Source: RGIG529 sp050950425 (GTDB lineage: Bacteria; Bacillota; Clostridia; Oscillospirales; Oscillospiraceae). Taken from it: a stretch of 64,000 bases of DNA. The notes beneath the pieces were generated by a model. The model ran no database searches and was not told the origin of the DNA. It worked only from the letters and a program-made list of their open reading frames with translations. Shown piece after piece: positions 9,371-18,434 of this stretch. Numbering within the stretch: the stretch's first letter is position 1; each line of letters opens with the position of its first letter. A program made the translations under genes and the position numbers. The stretch covers positions 1,116,001 through 1,180,000 of the forward strand of contig JBMNHO010000002.1 of the NCBI GenBank assembly GCA_050950425.1, read 5' to 3'.

Positions 9371-10159
9371 CTACTGATGTCGCTTCAGAAGAAGAAATAT
9401 GCGGTTTTTTCGGGAAACCCCGCCCACGGATGCCACCTGGCATTTTCCAAGTCCCCGAACGGAAATGACGTCCCCTTCGCGGATGCCCTGCTCCGGCTTG
9501 ACGCAGGCTCTATGATTGAGAAACACGGCCCCGGCGGCAATGTGTCCCGCCGCCTTCACCCGGCTCAAAGAAAAGCCCAGCGCGCACACGGCGTCCAGCC
9601 GCAGGCTGGAAACGGTTCCCTCCACGTCTTTCGTCGCGGGAGGGGGCGGGGCGATTTGCGAGAGGGGAACCGGCACCCAATGGAGGGCTGTCCGCCCCGC
9701 CTGCTTCACGTTTTGCCGCAAAAAATCCGAAAGCTCTTTTTGCATCAAAAGAGTACAGTCCGCGTCTGACACCAAGATGTCCCCCAGCTTTTCCCGGGAA
9801 ATGCCGCCGCCCAAAAGGGCGCCCAACACGTCCCGGTGGGTGAGAGGGCTGCGCTCGAAGCGCTTGGACCGAAGGGCGCAGACGGGGCAGGCGGGGTCAT
9901 CCGGGTCGAGATGCCCCGTTTCATAATCGGGAAGGAAAAAGAGCATCTGCCGCTCCGCGCCGGGGTACCCGCCGAACAGGCGGTACGTTCCCCGGTACTT
10001 CCCCAGCAGGGCAGGAATCATCTCCTGGACCCGGGGGCTTAAAAAGGGCGTGTAGGTTACAATATTGCGGGTTTCGCTGGCCTTGGCCTTGTCCAGAACG
10101 CGGGAGAGCAAAATGCGCTCCTCCTTGTCGTCTGTGAGATGAGAGACGGCGGCGTTCAT
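9371..10159 (-). CDS. ylmH: YlmH family RNA-binding S4-domain protein
   Basis: YlmH proteins bind RNA through a C-terminal S4 domain; family members bind 50S subunits and act in ribosome-associated quality control. The 262-residue product has the family N-terminal region with TPFLSPRVQEMIPALL, a middle segment VLGALLGGGISREKLGDIL, and an S4 domain from about 185 (RLDAVCALGFSLSRVKAAGHIAAGAVFLN) to the end. Its ATG overlaps the Nudix stop by 4 bases (ATGA), so it is the last gene of the mnmG operon. In most Firmicutes ylmH sits in the cell-division ylm cluster, so this location beside dnaA is unusual. Confidence 0.9.
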   Translation of the reverse strand: MNAAVSHLTDDKEERILLSRVLDKAKASETRNIVTYTPFLSPRVQEMIPALLGKYRGTYRLFGGYPGAERQMLFFLPDYETGHLDPDDPACPVCALRSKRFERSPLTHRDVLGALLGGGISREKLGDILVSDADCTLLMQKELSDFLRQNVKQAGRTALHWVPVPLSQIAPPPPATKDVEGTVSSLRLDAVCALGFSLSRVKAAGHIAAGAVFLNHRACVKPEQGIREGDVISVRGLGKCQVASVGGVSRKNRIFLLLKRHQ

Positions 10160-10776
10160 TGTTTCACCCCCATCAGCTGCATCACAGACCGGGTGATCCG
10201 CCCGGTGATGCCCCAGATGATGTGGTTTTGATATTCGTAGATGGGAATCTCCCCGATGCCGGGCGCGAAGGAATATCCTTCCGTGAACCGGATTTTTTCA
10301 TAGGGAAAGTCGTCCCCGATATGGGGGATCATTTGATATTCGTACACAAAAGGGGGGTGGCGCTTCAAAAAGTCAAGGGGGGTCAAGAAAGTCTCCTTCA
10401 CTTCGGCCTCGTTGCATACGATGGAGCAGTACGTTTCCTGGGAAATGACACCCAAAAAGGGATGCATGACAAACACGCCCTGGTGGTGCATGTAATCCAG
10501 CGGGCCCAAAAGGGTGACCCTGTCGGGAGAGATGCCAAGCTCCTCTTCCGTTTCCCGCAAAGCACCCGCCAAGGGCGTTTCCCCCGGCTCCAGCTTGCCC
10601 CCGGGAAAGCAGACCTCCCCCGGCTGGCGGCGCATGCTTTCCGACCGCACCTCATACAGCAGGTGCAGCGTCCCTTCGATCTCCACCAAAGGAACCAAAA
10701 CGGCGTAAGACCGCCGGGCACCGATGATGGAGGGCTGCCGGTTTTTCATCAGTTGCTCCAATGTTTGAAGGTTCAT
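10156..10776 (-). CDS. Nudix hydrolase, CoA diphosphatase type
   Basis: This enzyme is predicted to cleave coenzyme A or a related nucleotide diphosphate. The 206-residue protein carries a full Nudix box, GKLEPGETPLAGALRETEEE followed by LGI, immediately preceded by the CoA-diphosphatase-type segment LLYEVRSESMRRQPGEVCFP. Start at the ATG 10776 follows a GGAGAAC site. It overlaps ylmH by 4 bases and lies 17 bases downstream of the ABC exporter, so it is co-transcribed. Substrate is inferred from the UPF0035-like motif, not proven. Confidence 0.88.
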   Translation of the reverse strand: MNLQTLEQLMKNRQPSIIGARRSYAVLVPLVEIEGTLHLLYEVRSESMRRQPGEVCFPGGKLEPGETPLAGALRETEEELGISPDRVTLLGPLDYMHHQGVFVMHPFLGVISQETYCSIVCNEAEVKETFLTPLDFLKRHPPFVYEYQMIPHIGDDFPYEKIRFTEGYSFAPGIGEIPIYEYQNHIIWGITGRITRSVMQLMGVKQ

Positions 10777-10793
10777 CGTTGTTCTCCTCTTTG

Positions 10794-12542
10794 CTAGATC
10801 AGCAGTTGCTGCACTTGATAAAGCTTTGCGTAGATACCGTTTGCCCGGATCAGCTCGTCGTGGCTGCCCTGCTCGGCGATGCCGTCGTCCTCGATGACCA
10901 CGATCTCCTGGGCATTGCGGATGGTGGACAGCCGGTGGGCGATTAAAATCGTGGTGCGGCCCTGGGAGAGAGTCTCCAGCGCCGTTTGGATCCGCAGCTC
11001 CGTGACACTGTCGAGGGCGGAGGTGGCTTCGTCCAAAATCAGAATGGGCGGGTTTTTCAAAAACACCCGGGCGATGGCGATCCGCTGCTTTTGTCCGCCG
11101 GAGAGCATCATGCCCCGCTCGCCCACATAGGTTTCGTATCCCTTTGGCATTTTTAAAATGTCCTCGTGAATTTCCGCCTGCCGGGCGGCTTGGACGATCT
11201 CTTCGGGGGTGGCGTCCAGCTTGCCGTATTGAATGTTTTCCAAAATCGTGCCGGCAAACAGGAACACATCCTGCTGGACGATGCCGATGTTCTGCCGAAG
11301 GGAAATCTGCGTCACGTCTTTGATATTATAATCGTCGATGTATAGATTGCCCTCCGTTGCCTCATAAAACCGCGGGATCAGCTGGCACAGCGTGCTTTTT
11401 CCCCCGCCGGAAGGGCCGACCACCGCCAGGGTTTCCCCCGCCGGGACGGTGAGATTCACGTGGGACAACACCTGGTTGACCCCGTCATAGGAAAAGGAAA
11501 CGTCCGCAAACCGGATCTCGCCTTTGGCCCTCGGCATGGAAACGGCATCCTCTTTGTCTGTAATCTCCGGGTCGGTGCGCATCAGCTCCAGAAAGCGCTG
11601 GAACCCGGCGGTGCCGGAGGCCAGCTGCTCGATGAGGGCCAAAATCTGCCGGATGGGGTTTAGAAACACAGAGATATACAACGTGAACATGATCAAATCC
11701 ACCGCGTTTAGAAACCCCTGCATGATCAAAAGGCCGCCGAACAGGATCACAATGATATTGATGAAAGACAGGGAAAAATCCTGAGAGGCGTGAAACACGC
11801 CCATGGCGTGATAAAACGTTGCCTTTGCCTTTACATACAGATGGTTGGAGGCTTCAAATTTTTCTGTTTCCTTCTCTTCGTTTGCAAAGGCCTTGGCCGT
11901 TCGCATGCCCGAGATGGAAGACTCCATTTCGTTGTTGATGCCCGCCAGGCGTTCTTTCACCGCCAGAGACGCCCGGTTCATTTTTCCCCGCATCAAAAAG
12001 ATGAGGAAGATCACAAGGGGGAAGGCCAGCGTAATCACAAGGGCCAACCGCCACTGAATGACAAACATGACGGCAAGACCGCCGATGATGGCGGCGGCGC
12101 TGGAGCAGAGCTGCTCCGGCCCGTGGTGAGACAGCTCGGAAATTTCAAACAAATCGCCTGTGACCCGGTTCATCAGCTGGCCCGTTCGGTTTTGGTCGTA
12201 AAAGCCGAAGGAAAGGGTTTGCATGTGGCGGAACAAATCGTTTCGGATGTCCGCCTCAAACCGGACGCCCAAAATGTGCCCCTTGTAGGCCACAATATAC
12301 GAAAAGAACGCGCGGATCAGCTGGATGAGGATCATGCTGCCCATGATGAGAAAAAAGGTGAAAAACAGGTTTTGGGGCAGCAGGTTCTGAAGGGAATACC
12401 GGGTGACCAATGGAAAAATCAAGTCCAAAAGGGCGGCCATCACGGCGCAGAACAGATCCAGGGCCAAAAGCCGCTTATGGGGCTTGTAATAAGACATAAA
12501 AATGCGGATGGGCTTTGTGTGCTTCATTTGTTCTCGGGTCAA
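10794..12542 (-). CDS. ABC exporter, fused permease and ATPase (MsbA/LmrA-like)
   Basis: A half-size type I ABC exporter expected to homodimerise in the membrane and export a lipid, drug or peptide. The 582 residues divide into about six transmembrane helices (residues about 20-310, for example LLALDLFCAVMAALLDLIF and IIVILFGGLLIMQGFL) and a C-terminal ATPase with Walker A VGPSGGGKST, Q-loop IVQQDVFLF, signature MLSGGQKQRIAIARVF, Walker B ILILDEATSALD and a switch His in LIAHRLST. The start overlaps the mnmA stop by 4 bases. Substrate cannot be told from sequence. Confidence 0.92.
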   Translation of the reverse strand: MTREQMKHTKPIRIFMSYYKPHKRLLALDLFCAVMAALLDLIFPLVTRYSLQNLLPQNLFFTFFLIMGSMILIQLIRAFFSYIVAYKGHILGVRFEADIRNDLFRHMQTLSFGFYDQNRTGQLMNRVTGDLFEISELSHHGPEQLCSSAAAIIGGLAVMFVIQWRLALVITLAFPLVIFLIFLMRGKMNRASLAVKERLAGINNEMESSISGMRTAKAFANEEKETEKFEASNHLYVKAKATFYHAMGVFHASQDFSLSFINIIVILFGGLLIMQGFLNAVDLIMFTLYISVFLNPIRQILALIEQLASGTAGFQRFLELMRTDPEITDKEDAVSMPRAKGEIRFADVSFSYDGVNQVLSHVNLTVPAGETLAVVGPSGGGKSTLCQLIPRFYEATEGNLYIDDYNIKDVTQISLRQNIGIVQQDVFLFAGTILENIQYGKLDATPEEIVQAARQAEIHEDILKMPKGYETYVGERGMMLSGGQKQRIAIARVFLKNPPILILDEATSALDSVTELRIQTALETLSQGRTTILIAHRLSTIRNAQEIVVIEDDGIAEQGSHDELIRANGIYAKLYQVQQLLI

Positions 12543-13597
12543 GACAATACCTCCATTTCATCGTCGTGCAGGGAGGAGGATGAAATCCATCCGCTGCCTA
12601 TGATGCGGTCATCTATATAAAACACGGCCATTTGGCCGGGGGTGGGGGCCCTTGCCTTTGTTTTCAGGGCGATCTCCACCGTGTCCCCCCGGCAGGTGAT
12701 CACGGCGTCCAGCGCGCGCTTGGTGTGCCGCAGCTTCACCGTGACCGCCATGGGGCCGCTCGGCGGGTCGATGCCGATCCAGTTGGGATCCGCGCAAAGG
12801 ACACGCTCCGCCATCAGCCCGTCCCCGCCGGACAGGGTGATTTCGTTTTGAAGCGGGTCAATGCGGGAGACGAACACCCGTCGGCCCATGGCGATGCCCA
12901 GTCCCCGCCGCTGGCCCAAGGTATAGTGATGAATGCCCTTGTGGCGGCCCAGAACGTGCCCGGCGGCGTCGACAAAATCCCCCGGCGGGGGAACAGGGCC
13001 CCGGCGCGCCATCCACCCGGCGTAATCCCCGTCGGGGACAAAGCAGATGTCCATGCTGTCCGGCTTTTGGGAGACGGAAAGGCCAAGGGCCTTTGCCATT
13101 TCCCGCACCTGGGGCTTTTCGTATATGCCCAAAGGAAATAAAATGCGGGGGAGCATCTTCTCCGGCAGCCGGGCCAGAAGATACGCCTGGTCGTTTTTTG
13201 TTTTTCCCTGTCGCAAGGCGCACCGGCCGGCATCGTCCCGCTGGATGCGGGCATAGTGGCCCGTTGCCACAAAGGAAGCGCCCATCTCGTCCGCCGCCGC
13301 AAACAGCGCCGGGAATTTGACAAGCGGGTTGCAGAGGGCGCAGGGGAGGGGCGTGCGCCCTTGGCTGTACGCCGCCGCAAAGGGGGCGCAGACGTGTTTC
13401 TCCAAGGGTTCCCCAATGGAGCGGACGGAAAAGGGCAGGCGCAAAGCGGCGGCCACTTCCGAAGCGTCCCGCCGGGCGGCGTCTCCGCCGCCGATGTCCA
13501 GATAGACGCAGTGAACGTCATAGTCCCGCCCCAGCAAAGACGCCGCCACAGCGGAGTCCACGCCGCCGGACAGGCCCAAAACCACAGATTCTTTCAT
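12539..13597 (-). CDS. mnmA: tRNA-specific 2-thiouridylase MnmA
   Basis: MnmA transfers sulfur to U34 of tRNAs for Glu, Gln and Lys, the same position modified by MnmE/MnmG. The 352-residue protein has the PP-loop LGLSGGVDSAVAA at the N-terminus, the first catalytic cysteine in PCALCNPLVKF, the Tyr/His region TGHYARI, and the second cysteine in SMDICFVPDGDYAGW. It overlaps both neighbours by 4 bases. Its place in one operon with mnmG makes a functional wobble-uridine unit. Confidence 0.96.
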   Translation of the reverse strand: MKESVVLGLSGGVDSAVAASLLGRDYDVHCVYLDIGGGDAARRDASEVAAALRLPFSVRSIGEPLEKHVCAPFAAAYSQGRTPLPCALCNPLVKFPALFAAADEMGASFVATGHYARIQRDDAGRCALRQGKTKNDQAYLLARLPEKMLPRILFPLGIYEKPQVREMAKALGLSVSQKPDSMDICFVPDGDYAGWMARRGPVPPPGDFVDAAGHVLGRHKGIHHYTLGQRRGLGIAMGRRVFVSRIDPLQNEITLSGGDGLMAERVLCADPNWIGIDPPSGPMAVTVKLRHTKRALDAVITCRGDTVEIALKTKARAPTPGQMAVFYIDDRIIGSGWISSSSLHDDEMEVLS

Positions 13598-14241
13598 GAG
13601 GCATCCTCCAAAAAGGCCACGGCCCGCACAGGGGCGCCGTCAGATTGCTCATACAGCAAAGGAAGGGCGCAAAAGAAGCAGGCGTCCCCCACCTGCTCCA
13701 GGCGGGTCAGGTTTTCCACGATGACAAGGCCCCCCTCCAGCAAAACGCGGTGGTTTTGGTACGTTTTCGTATCCACCGGGTCAATGGAAATGGCGTCGAT
13801 GCCGACGCCCTTCATCCCCATTTGCACCAGCCGTTCGGCGACGGCCCGCTCGGGCGTGGGAAAGTCCTTATAATAGGACGCGTCATAAAACCGGCGATCC
13901 CAGCCGGTGTGAAACAGGACAAATTCCGCCCCTCTCAAGGCCGCTTCATAAGGCGCCAGGTGAGACAAGGTGATGCGCCCCCCCGGAGGGACGGCGACAC
14001 AGTCGATCACCACCGCCGGGCCGGCAAATTGGCCGACCGGCAGCGTGTCGAGACTTGGCCCATCGGGCAGAAGATGGGCGGGGGCGTCCATATGGGTGCC
14101 GGTGTGGGAGTCGAACGACAGGCGGGTTTCCCGAAATCCGTCTTGTTCCAAGGTGGTGGCAGGGGAGAAGACAGGCGGCCGGCAGCCGGGATACACCGGG
14201 ATATGGGGTGTGATGAGGTGGGTCAAATCAACGGTTTTCAT
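13594..14241 (-). CDS. Cyclase/kynurenine formamidase family metal hydrolase
   Basis: The 215-residue product belongs to the cyclase family of Mn/Zn-dependent amidohydrolases that includes kynurenine formamidase. The metal-binding signature is clear in DSHTGTHMDAPAHLLPDG (about 45-62), preceded by the family start DLTHLITPHIPVYPG. No tryptophan-degradation genes are near, so the real substrate is unknown. It overlaps the end of mnmG by 14 bases and the start of mnmA by 4 bases, so it lies inside a tRNA-modification operon; that placement is conserved knowledge I cannot confirm here. Confidence 0.87.
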   Translation of the reverse strand: MKTVDLTHLITPHIPVYPGCRPPVFSPATTLEQDGFRETRLSFDSHTGTHMDAPAHLLPDGPSLDTLPVGQFAGPAVVIDCVAVPPGGRITLSHLAPYEAALRGAEFVLFHTGWDRRFYDASYYKDFPTPERAVAERLVQMGMKGVGIDAISIDPVDTKTYQNHRVLLEGGLVIVENLTRLEQVGDACFFCALPLLYEQSDGAPVRAVAFLEDAS

Positions 14242-16120
14242 GGATATTCTCCTCCGAACGATGCTCCAAAAAGATCATCAGCGCGGTGACGTCGGCGGGG
14301 GAAACCCCGGAAATGCGGGATGCCTGCCCCAGATTCAGCGGGCGGACTTTTTGCATTTTTTGCCGGGCCTCCATCCGCAGCCCCTGTAAAGCCAGATAAT
14401 CCAGGTCGTGGGGCAGCGTGTGGGCCTCCATCCGCCGAAACTCCTCCAGCTGTCTTGTCTGCCGCTTGATGTATCCTTCGTATTTCACGGTGATCTCCAC
14501 CTGCTCTTTCACGTCAAGGGGAAGGCTTTCTCTCCCTTTGTCAAAGGGAGCCAAGTCCTCGTAACTGATGCGGGGCCGGCGCAGCAGGTCGATCAGCCGA
14601 GCGCTGCTTTTCACGGGGGGCTCGTTTTTGGCCTCCATCAGGGCGTTTAGCCCGGGGGAGGCGGGAACCCCGGCGGCCTCCAGCCGGCGGATTTCCGCCG
14701 AAACGGCGTTGTATTTTTCCAAAACCGCCTGATACCGATCCTCCGAGACAAGACCAATCTCATATCCGATGGGCGCCATGCGAAAATCGGCGTTGTCCTG
14801 CCGGTGAAGCAGGCGGTACTCCGTTCGGGCGGTCATCATGCGGTACGGCTCCGTGGTTCCTTTTGTCACCAGGTCGTCGATCAAAGCGCCGATGTACCCC
14901 TGGCTCCGGTCGATGACCAAGGGGGGGCGCCCCAAAATGCGCAGCGCCGCGTTGACCCCGGCCACAAACCCCTGCACCGCCGCCTCCTCGTAGCCGGAGG
15001 AGCCGTTGAACTGCCCGGCGCCGTAAAGCCCCTTCACTGTTTTATGCTCCAAAGTGGGGAGCAGCTCCAGTGGATCCACGCAGTCGTACTCAATGGCGTA
15101 GGCGGGTCGTGTCATCTCCGCTTGCTCCAGCCCGGGGATGGTGTGGAGCATTTGAATCTGCACGTCCTCGGGCAGAGAAGAGGAAAATCCCTGGATGTAA
15201 AGCTCCTCTGTGTCCAGCCCCATAGGCTCCACAAACAGCTGGTGCCGGGGCTTTTCCGCGAAACGCACCACCTTGTCCTCGATGGAAGGGCAGTAGCGGG
15301 GGCCGACCCCGTCGATCAGCCCGGAATACAAAGGGGAGCGGTCCAAATTGGCCCTGATGATGCTGTGGGTGTTCTCGTTTGTATAAATCAAATGGCAGAG
15401 CGCCTGGTTTTTCAACGGGGTTTTTGTCTCAAAAGAGAAGGGAGCGGGAGATTCGTCCCCCGGCTGGGGTTCCATTTTGGAAAAGTCCACCGTCCGGGCG
15501 TTTATCCGGGGGGGCGTGCCTGTTTTGAACCGGCGCAGAGTAAGCCCTAGCTTTTCCAGACAGGAAGAAAGGGAAAGGGAAGCAAACATGCCGTCCGGCC
15601 CGCCTTCCTGGGTGACGTCGCCGATGATGGTGCGGCCTTTTAAATACGTGCCGGAGCAGAGGATGGCGGCTTTCACTTTGTAAGTGGCGCCCGTCTGGGT
15701 GCGAACGGCGGAGACGGCGCCGTGTTCCGTTAAAATCTCCGTTATCTCCGCCTGCTTCACGGCCAGATGGTCCTGCCGTTCAAGGGTATGTTTCATCATG
15801 CTCTGGTACGCCCGGCGGTCTGCCTGGGCCCTTAAAGAGTGGACGGCGGGGCCTTTGCCCCGATTGAGCACCCGGTACTGGATACAGGCCCGATCGGCGA
15901 CCTTCCCCATTTCCCCGCCCAGAGCGTCCAGCTCCCGGACCAAGTGTCCCTTGCCCGTTCCGCCGATGGCGGGGTTGCAGGGCAGGTTCCCTACGGCGTC
16001 TAAGTTGATGGTAAAGCATATGGTTTCAAGGCCGAGACGGGCGGCGGAAAGGGCCGCCTCGATGCCGGCGTGGCCGGCGCCGATCACCGCGATGTCATAT
16101 GTTCCCGCGTGAAAATCCAT
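14228..16120 (-). CDS. mnmG: tRNA uridine-5-carboxymethylaminomethyl enzyme MnmG
   Basis: MnmG (GidA) is the FAD-containing partner of MnmE that builds cmnm5U34 on tRNA. The 630-residue protein starts with the dinucleotide-binding motif IAVIGAGHAGIEAALSAARL, followed by the diagnostic CNPAIGGTGKGHLVRELDAL, the second signature GRPPLVIDRSQGYIGALIDD and the C-terminal helical domain ending near SRISGVSPADVTALMIFLEH. The ATG at 16120 has GGAGGACC upstream. It normally lies downstream of jag and mnmE; here it is on the other side of the flip point, and no mnmE is in the window. Confidence 0.97.
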   Translation of the reverse strand: MDFHAGTYDIAVIGAGHAGIEAALSAARLGLETICFTINLDAVGNLPCNPAIGGTGKGHLVRELDALGGEMGKVADRACIQYRVLNRGKGPAVHSLRAQADRRAYQSMMKHTLERQDHLAVKQAEITEILTEHGAVSAVRTQTGATYKVKAAILCSGTYLKGRTIIGDVTQEGGPDGMFASLSLSSCLEKLGLTLRRFKTGTPPRINARTVDFSKMEPQPGDESPAPFSFETKTPLKNQALCHLIYTNENTHSIIRANLDRSPLYSGLIDGVGPRYCPSIEDKVVRFAEKPRHQLFVEPMGLDTEELYIQGFSSSLPEDVQIQMLHTIPGLEQAEMTRPAYAIEYDCVDPLELLPTLEHKTVKGLYGAGQFNGSSGYEEAAVQGFVAGVNAALRILGRPPLVIDRSQGYIGALIDDLVTKGTTEPYRMMTARTEYRLLHRQDNADFRMAPIGYEIGLVSEDRYQAVLEKYNAVSAEIRRLEAAGVPASPGLNALMEAKNEPPVKSSARLIDLLRRPRISYEDLAPFDKGRESLPLDVKEQVEITVKYEGYIKRQTRQLEEFRRMEAHTLPHDLDYLALQGLRMEARQKMQKVRPLNLGQASRISGVSPADVTALMIFLEHRSEENIHENR

Positions 16121-16192
16121 AAACGGGGGTCCTCCTTCTGGTTCCGACTGATTAAGATAGACTAAGATGGGTCATTTGAAAGACAATAGGGG

Positions 16193-17050
16193 TTAGGGCG
16201 AAGCGGGGGACAGCACCACCACCGGCACATGAGGCCGGTTGAACAGGCGAAAAGATCTCCCCACGTTGCCGAGCCCCCGAGAAGCCACAAGCTGGCTGCT
16301 GCCCAGGGCATACAGCCCGTTGGTATACGTTGGGAAAAAATGATGCTCCGTGCCGAAAAGGCCGTCTGTCCAAGGCAGGCGGAAGATGCCCCCGTGCCCG
16401 TGGCCGGACAAGACCAGGTCAAACCCGCAGGCGGCATAATCCGGAAACAGGCTGTTTCGGTGGGCCAGCAAAACGGAAAAGCAGTCCCCCCGGTCTGCCC
16501 GCGTTTCAGCAAACAGCGCGGCGGGGGTTTTTTGGCCATACGGCCCGTTGGGGTCGTCTACCCCGCAGAGGAGGATGGCAGCGCCGTCCCGGGTGAGGGG
16601 GACATAGGTGTTGCGCAAAGGGGTGACTCCGTTTTCCTCCAGCAGGGCAAACAAAGCAGGCATCTCCCGGACGGCCCACTCGTGGTTGCCCGATACATAA
16701 TAAGAAGGCGCGATCTGAGACAGGCCCCTTGCAAGGGACGGAACAGAGGAAAGCTGCTCCTTTTTATCTATGATGTCCCCTGTGTAAACGATTATGTCCG
16801 GCTTTGCCCGGCGCACCGCCTCCAGAAGGGCCTCGTTGTTTGGCCCGAAGGACTTCCCGTGGCCGTCGGACAGCAAGACGATGCGAAAGCCGGAAAAGGC
16901 GGCGGGGAGCCTGGAAGAGGAGACGGAAATGTCCGACACGTCCAGCCGGTTGTTCTGGTCATACAAAAAAAGGGAGAGGGAAACCGCCAAAAGAAAAAGC
17001 AGGACGACGGCCCGGCGGGCCTTTCGTTTTCGTTTGATCGCAGCAGCCAT
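16193..17050 (-). CDS. Membrane-anchored metallophosphoesterase
   Basis: A calcineurin-like phosphoesterase with an N-terminal membrane anchor. From the ATG at 17050 (GGGAGG upstream) the 285-residue protein has a basic start, a hydrophobic helix ARRAVVLLFLLAVSLSLFLY at about 10-29, then all five family metal motifs: LLSDGHG, YTGDIID, VSGNHEW, LLAHRNS and LSGHGHGG. The domain should face outside the membrane. Relatives include YkuE-type phosphoesterases acting on lipids or nucleotides; the substrate is not evident. It lies 72 bases upstream of mnmG and may or may not share its transcript. Confidence 0.88.
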   Translation of the reverse strand: MAAAIKRKRKARRAVVLLFLLAVSLSLFLYDQNNRLDVSDISVSSSRLPAAFSGFRIVLLSDGHGKSFGPNNEALLEAVRRAKPDIIVYTGDIIDKKEQLSSVPSLARGLSQIAPSYYVSGNHEWAVREMPALFALLEENGVTPLRNTYVPLTRDGAAILLCGVDDPNGPYGQKTPAALFAETRADRGDCFSVLLAHRNSLFPDYAACGFDLVLSGHGHGGIFRLPWTDGLFGTEHHFFPTYTNGLYALGSSQLVASRGLGNVGRSFRLFNRPHVPVVVLSPASP

Positions 17051-17110
17051 GGAGCAAACGCCTCCCGATTTAAAATGGATCCCATGAAATTTTCTCAGTA
17101 TACCACAAAA

Positions 17111-17240
17111 CAGCAAAAAAGAAAAGAGCCCCACGAGAAAACGGAACAAAGCCCCCCAATGGCAAATCAGACGGCTGCTCCCCCTGCCGCGGGGCGCTGT
17201 CTGACGTCTTGACAATGGGGCCCGTTCCATCTCGTGGGGC
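17111..17240 (-). terminator. Structured 3' region downstream of the NYN gene
   Basis: Ten bases GCCCCACGAG (17128-17137) pair perfectly with CTCGTGGGGC (17231-17240), extended by GGAAC (17143-17147) with GTTCC (17224-17228). On the minus strand the left arm is followed by CTTTTCTTTTTTG, so the whole about 110-base structure could terminate the NYN transcript. The long loop itself contains a small TCAGAC/GTCTGA stem. Confidence 0.45.
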
Positions 17241-17250
17241 GGAAATGGCT

Positions 17251-18057
17251 CTATTCCGGCTTGACCTGCTTATCCTTCAGAAAAATATGCTTGATATGAG
17301 GGGAGTTGGTCTGGCGCACGTCAATTTCAAACCGGTCCAAAGACTTCATCAATTGGGTCAGCTTTTGAAACCCGTAGTTTCTGGGGTCAAAGTCCGGCTG
17401 CTTTTTCAAAAGCAGGTTGCCAAGCTCGCCCATAAAGGCATATCCGTCCTCGTCGGCGATGTCGGCCACGGAGGAGGCGATGAGCTGAACCATTTCGTTC
17501 GGCACGTGGTCTGCCGGGTCCGGCTCGCTGTGGTTGTGGGCGGCCTCCGCCGCCTGCTCCGCCTTTTTTTTCAGCTTTGCCTTTGTTTTGGTCTGCTCCA
17601 GGTCTTTTTCCGCCGCCGCCCGGATGATTTCCACATAGATAAATTTGTCGCAGGCGACGATGAAGGGCATGGGCGTTTTTTTCTCTCCGATGCCGATGAC
17701 CTTCATGCCCGCCTCCCGCAGCCGAGTGGCAAGCCTTGTAAAATCGCTGTCGCTGGAGACCAGACAGAACCCATCGGTCTTCCTGGTGTATAAAATATCC
17801 ATCGCGTCGATGATCATCGCCGAGTCCGTGGCGTTTTTCCCGGTGGTATACGCATATTGCTGGATGGGCGTGATGGCGTTTTCCAGCAAAATGGTTTTCC
17901 AGCTGGCCAGATTGGGCGTGGTCCAATCCCCGTAGATACGCTTGATGGTGGGCGTGCCATATACCGCGATTTCGGCCATGACATCTTTGATACTGTTGCG
18001 CGGCGCATTGTCTGCATCAATTAAAACAGCAAGACGCAAGTCGGTAAGCTGAGACAT
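17251..18057 (-). CDS. NYN-domain putative RNase with C-terminal OST-HTH/LOTUS domain
   Basis: NYN domains are PIN-like metal-dependent RNase folds; LOTUS domains bind RNA or partner proteins. From the ATG at 18057 (GAGGAGGA upstream) the 268-residue protein begins MSQLTDLRLAVLIDADNAPR with the first catalytic Asp, then GKNATDSAMIIDAMDILY and CLVSSDSDFTRLATRLREAG with the remaining acidic residues. A charged helical linker follows (about 165-195), then a C-terminal domain DEDGYAFMGELGNLLLKK ... YGFQKLTQLMKSL typical of LOTUS. COG1432/LabA-like. An RNase role is inferred; the RNA target is unknown. Confidence 0.88.
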   Translation of the reverse strand: MSQLTDLRLAVLIDADNAPRNSIKDVMAEIAVYGTPTIKRIYGDWTTPNLASWKTILLENAITPIQQYAYTTGKNATDSAMIIDAMDILYTRKTDGFCLVSSDSDFTRLATRLREAGMKVIGIGEKKTPMPFIVACDKFIYVEIIRAAAEKDLEQTKTKAKLKKKAEQAAEAAHNHSEPDPADHVPNEMVQLIASSVADIADEDGYAFMGELGNLLLKKQPDFDPRNYGFQKLTQLMKSLDRFEIDVRQTNSPHIKHIFLKDKQVKPE

Positions 18058-18332
18058 AAGATTATTTTCCTCCTCATCCGAATCATCTCGTTTCATAGGA
18101 ATCAGCAACCATTGAGCTCCCGTTCCGTGTGTCGATAAACTGATCAAAGCAACGGCCGTTCCAGCCTGTCATCATTTATAAGCAAATTGATCGGCGTGAA
18201 ATGCAAAAGAAGACGGATTCATTATGGTACCATTGTACGAAACAGAAGGGCGCTTGTCAATAAAAGCATGGAGCAGAGGGGATTTTTCTTTCATTGCAAG
18301 AGGAGGAGGGCCGGTTCTTTCTAAGATTTTGG

Positions 18333-18362
18333 TTGACACGGGTAAAAAATATACTGTATAAT
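18333..18362 (+). promoter_or_regulatory. Consensus sigma-A promoter of the rpmH operon
   Basis: A perfect TTGACA (18333-18338) and a perfect TATAAT (18357-18362) are separated by 18 bases. Transcription would start near 18369, giving a leader of about 145 bases before rpmH. Confidence 0.85.
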
Positions 18363-18434
18363 AACCTTTGCACTTGCAACAGCCGGACATGCTTTGCGAT
18401 CTGCATGATTTTTTTCAGAAAATGTTCCTATTTT

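Noticed and set aside
16121..16192. Promoter between metallophosphoesterase and mnmG
   Set aside because: No convincing -35/-10 pair; operon coupling stays undecided.
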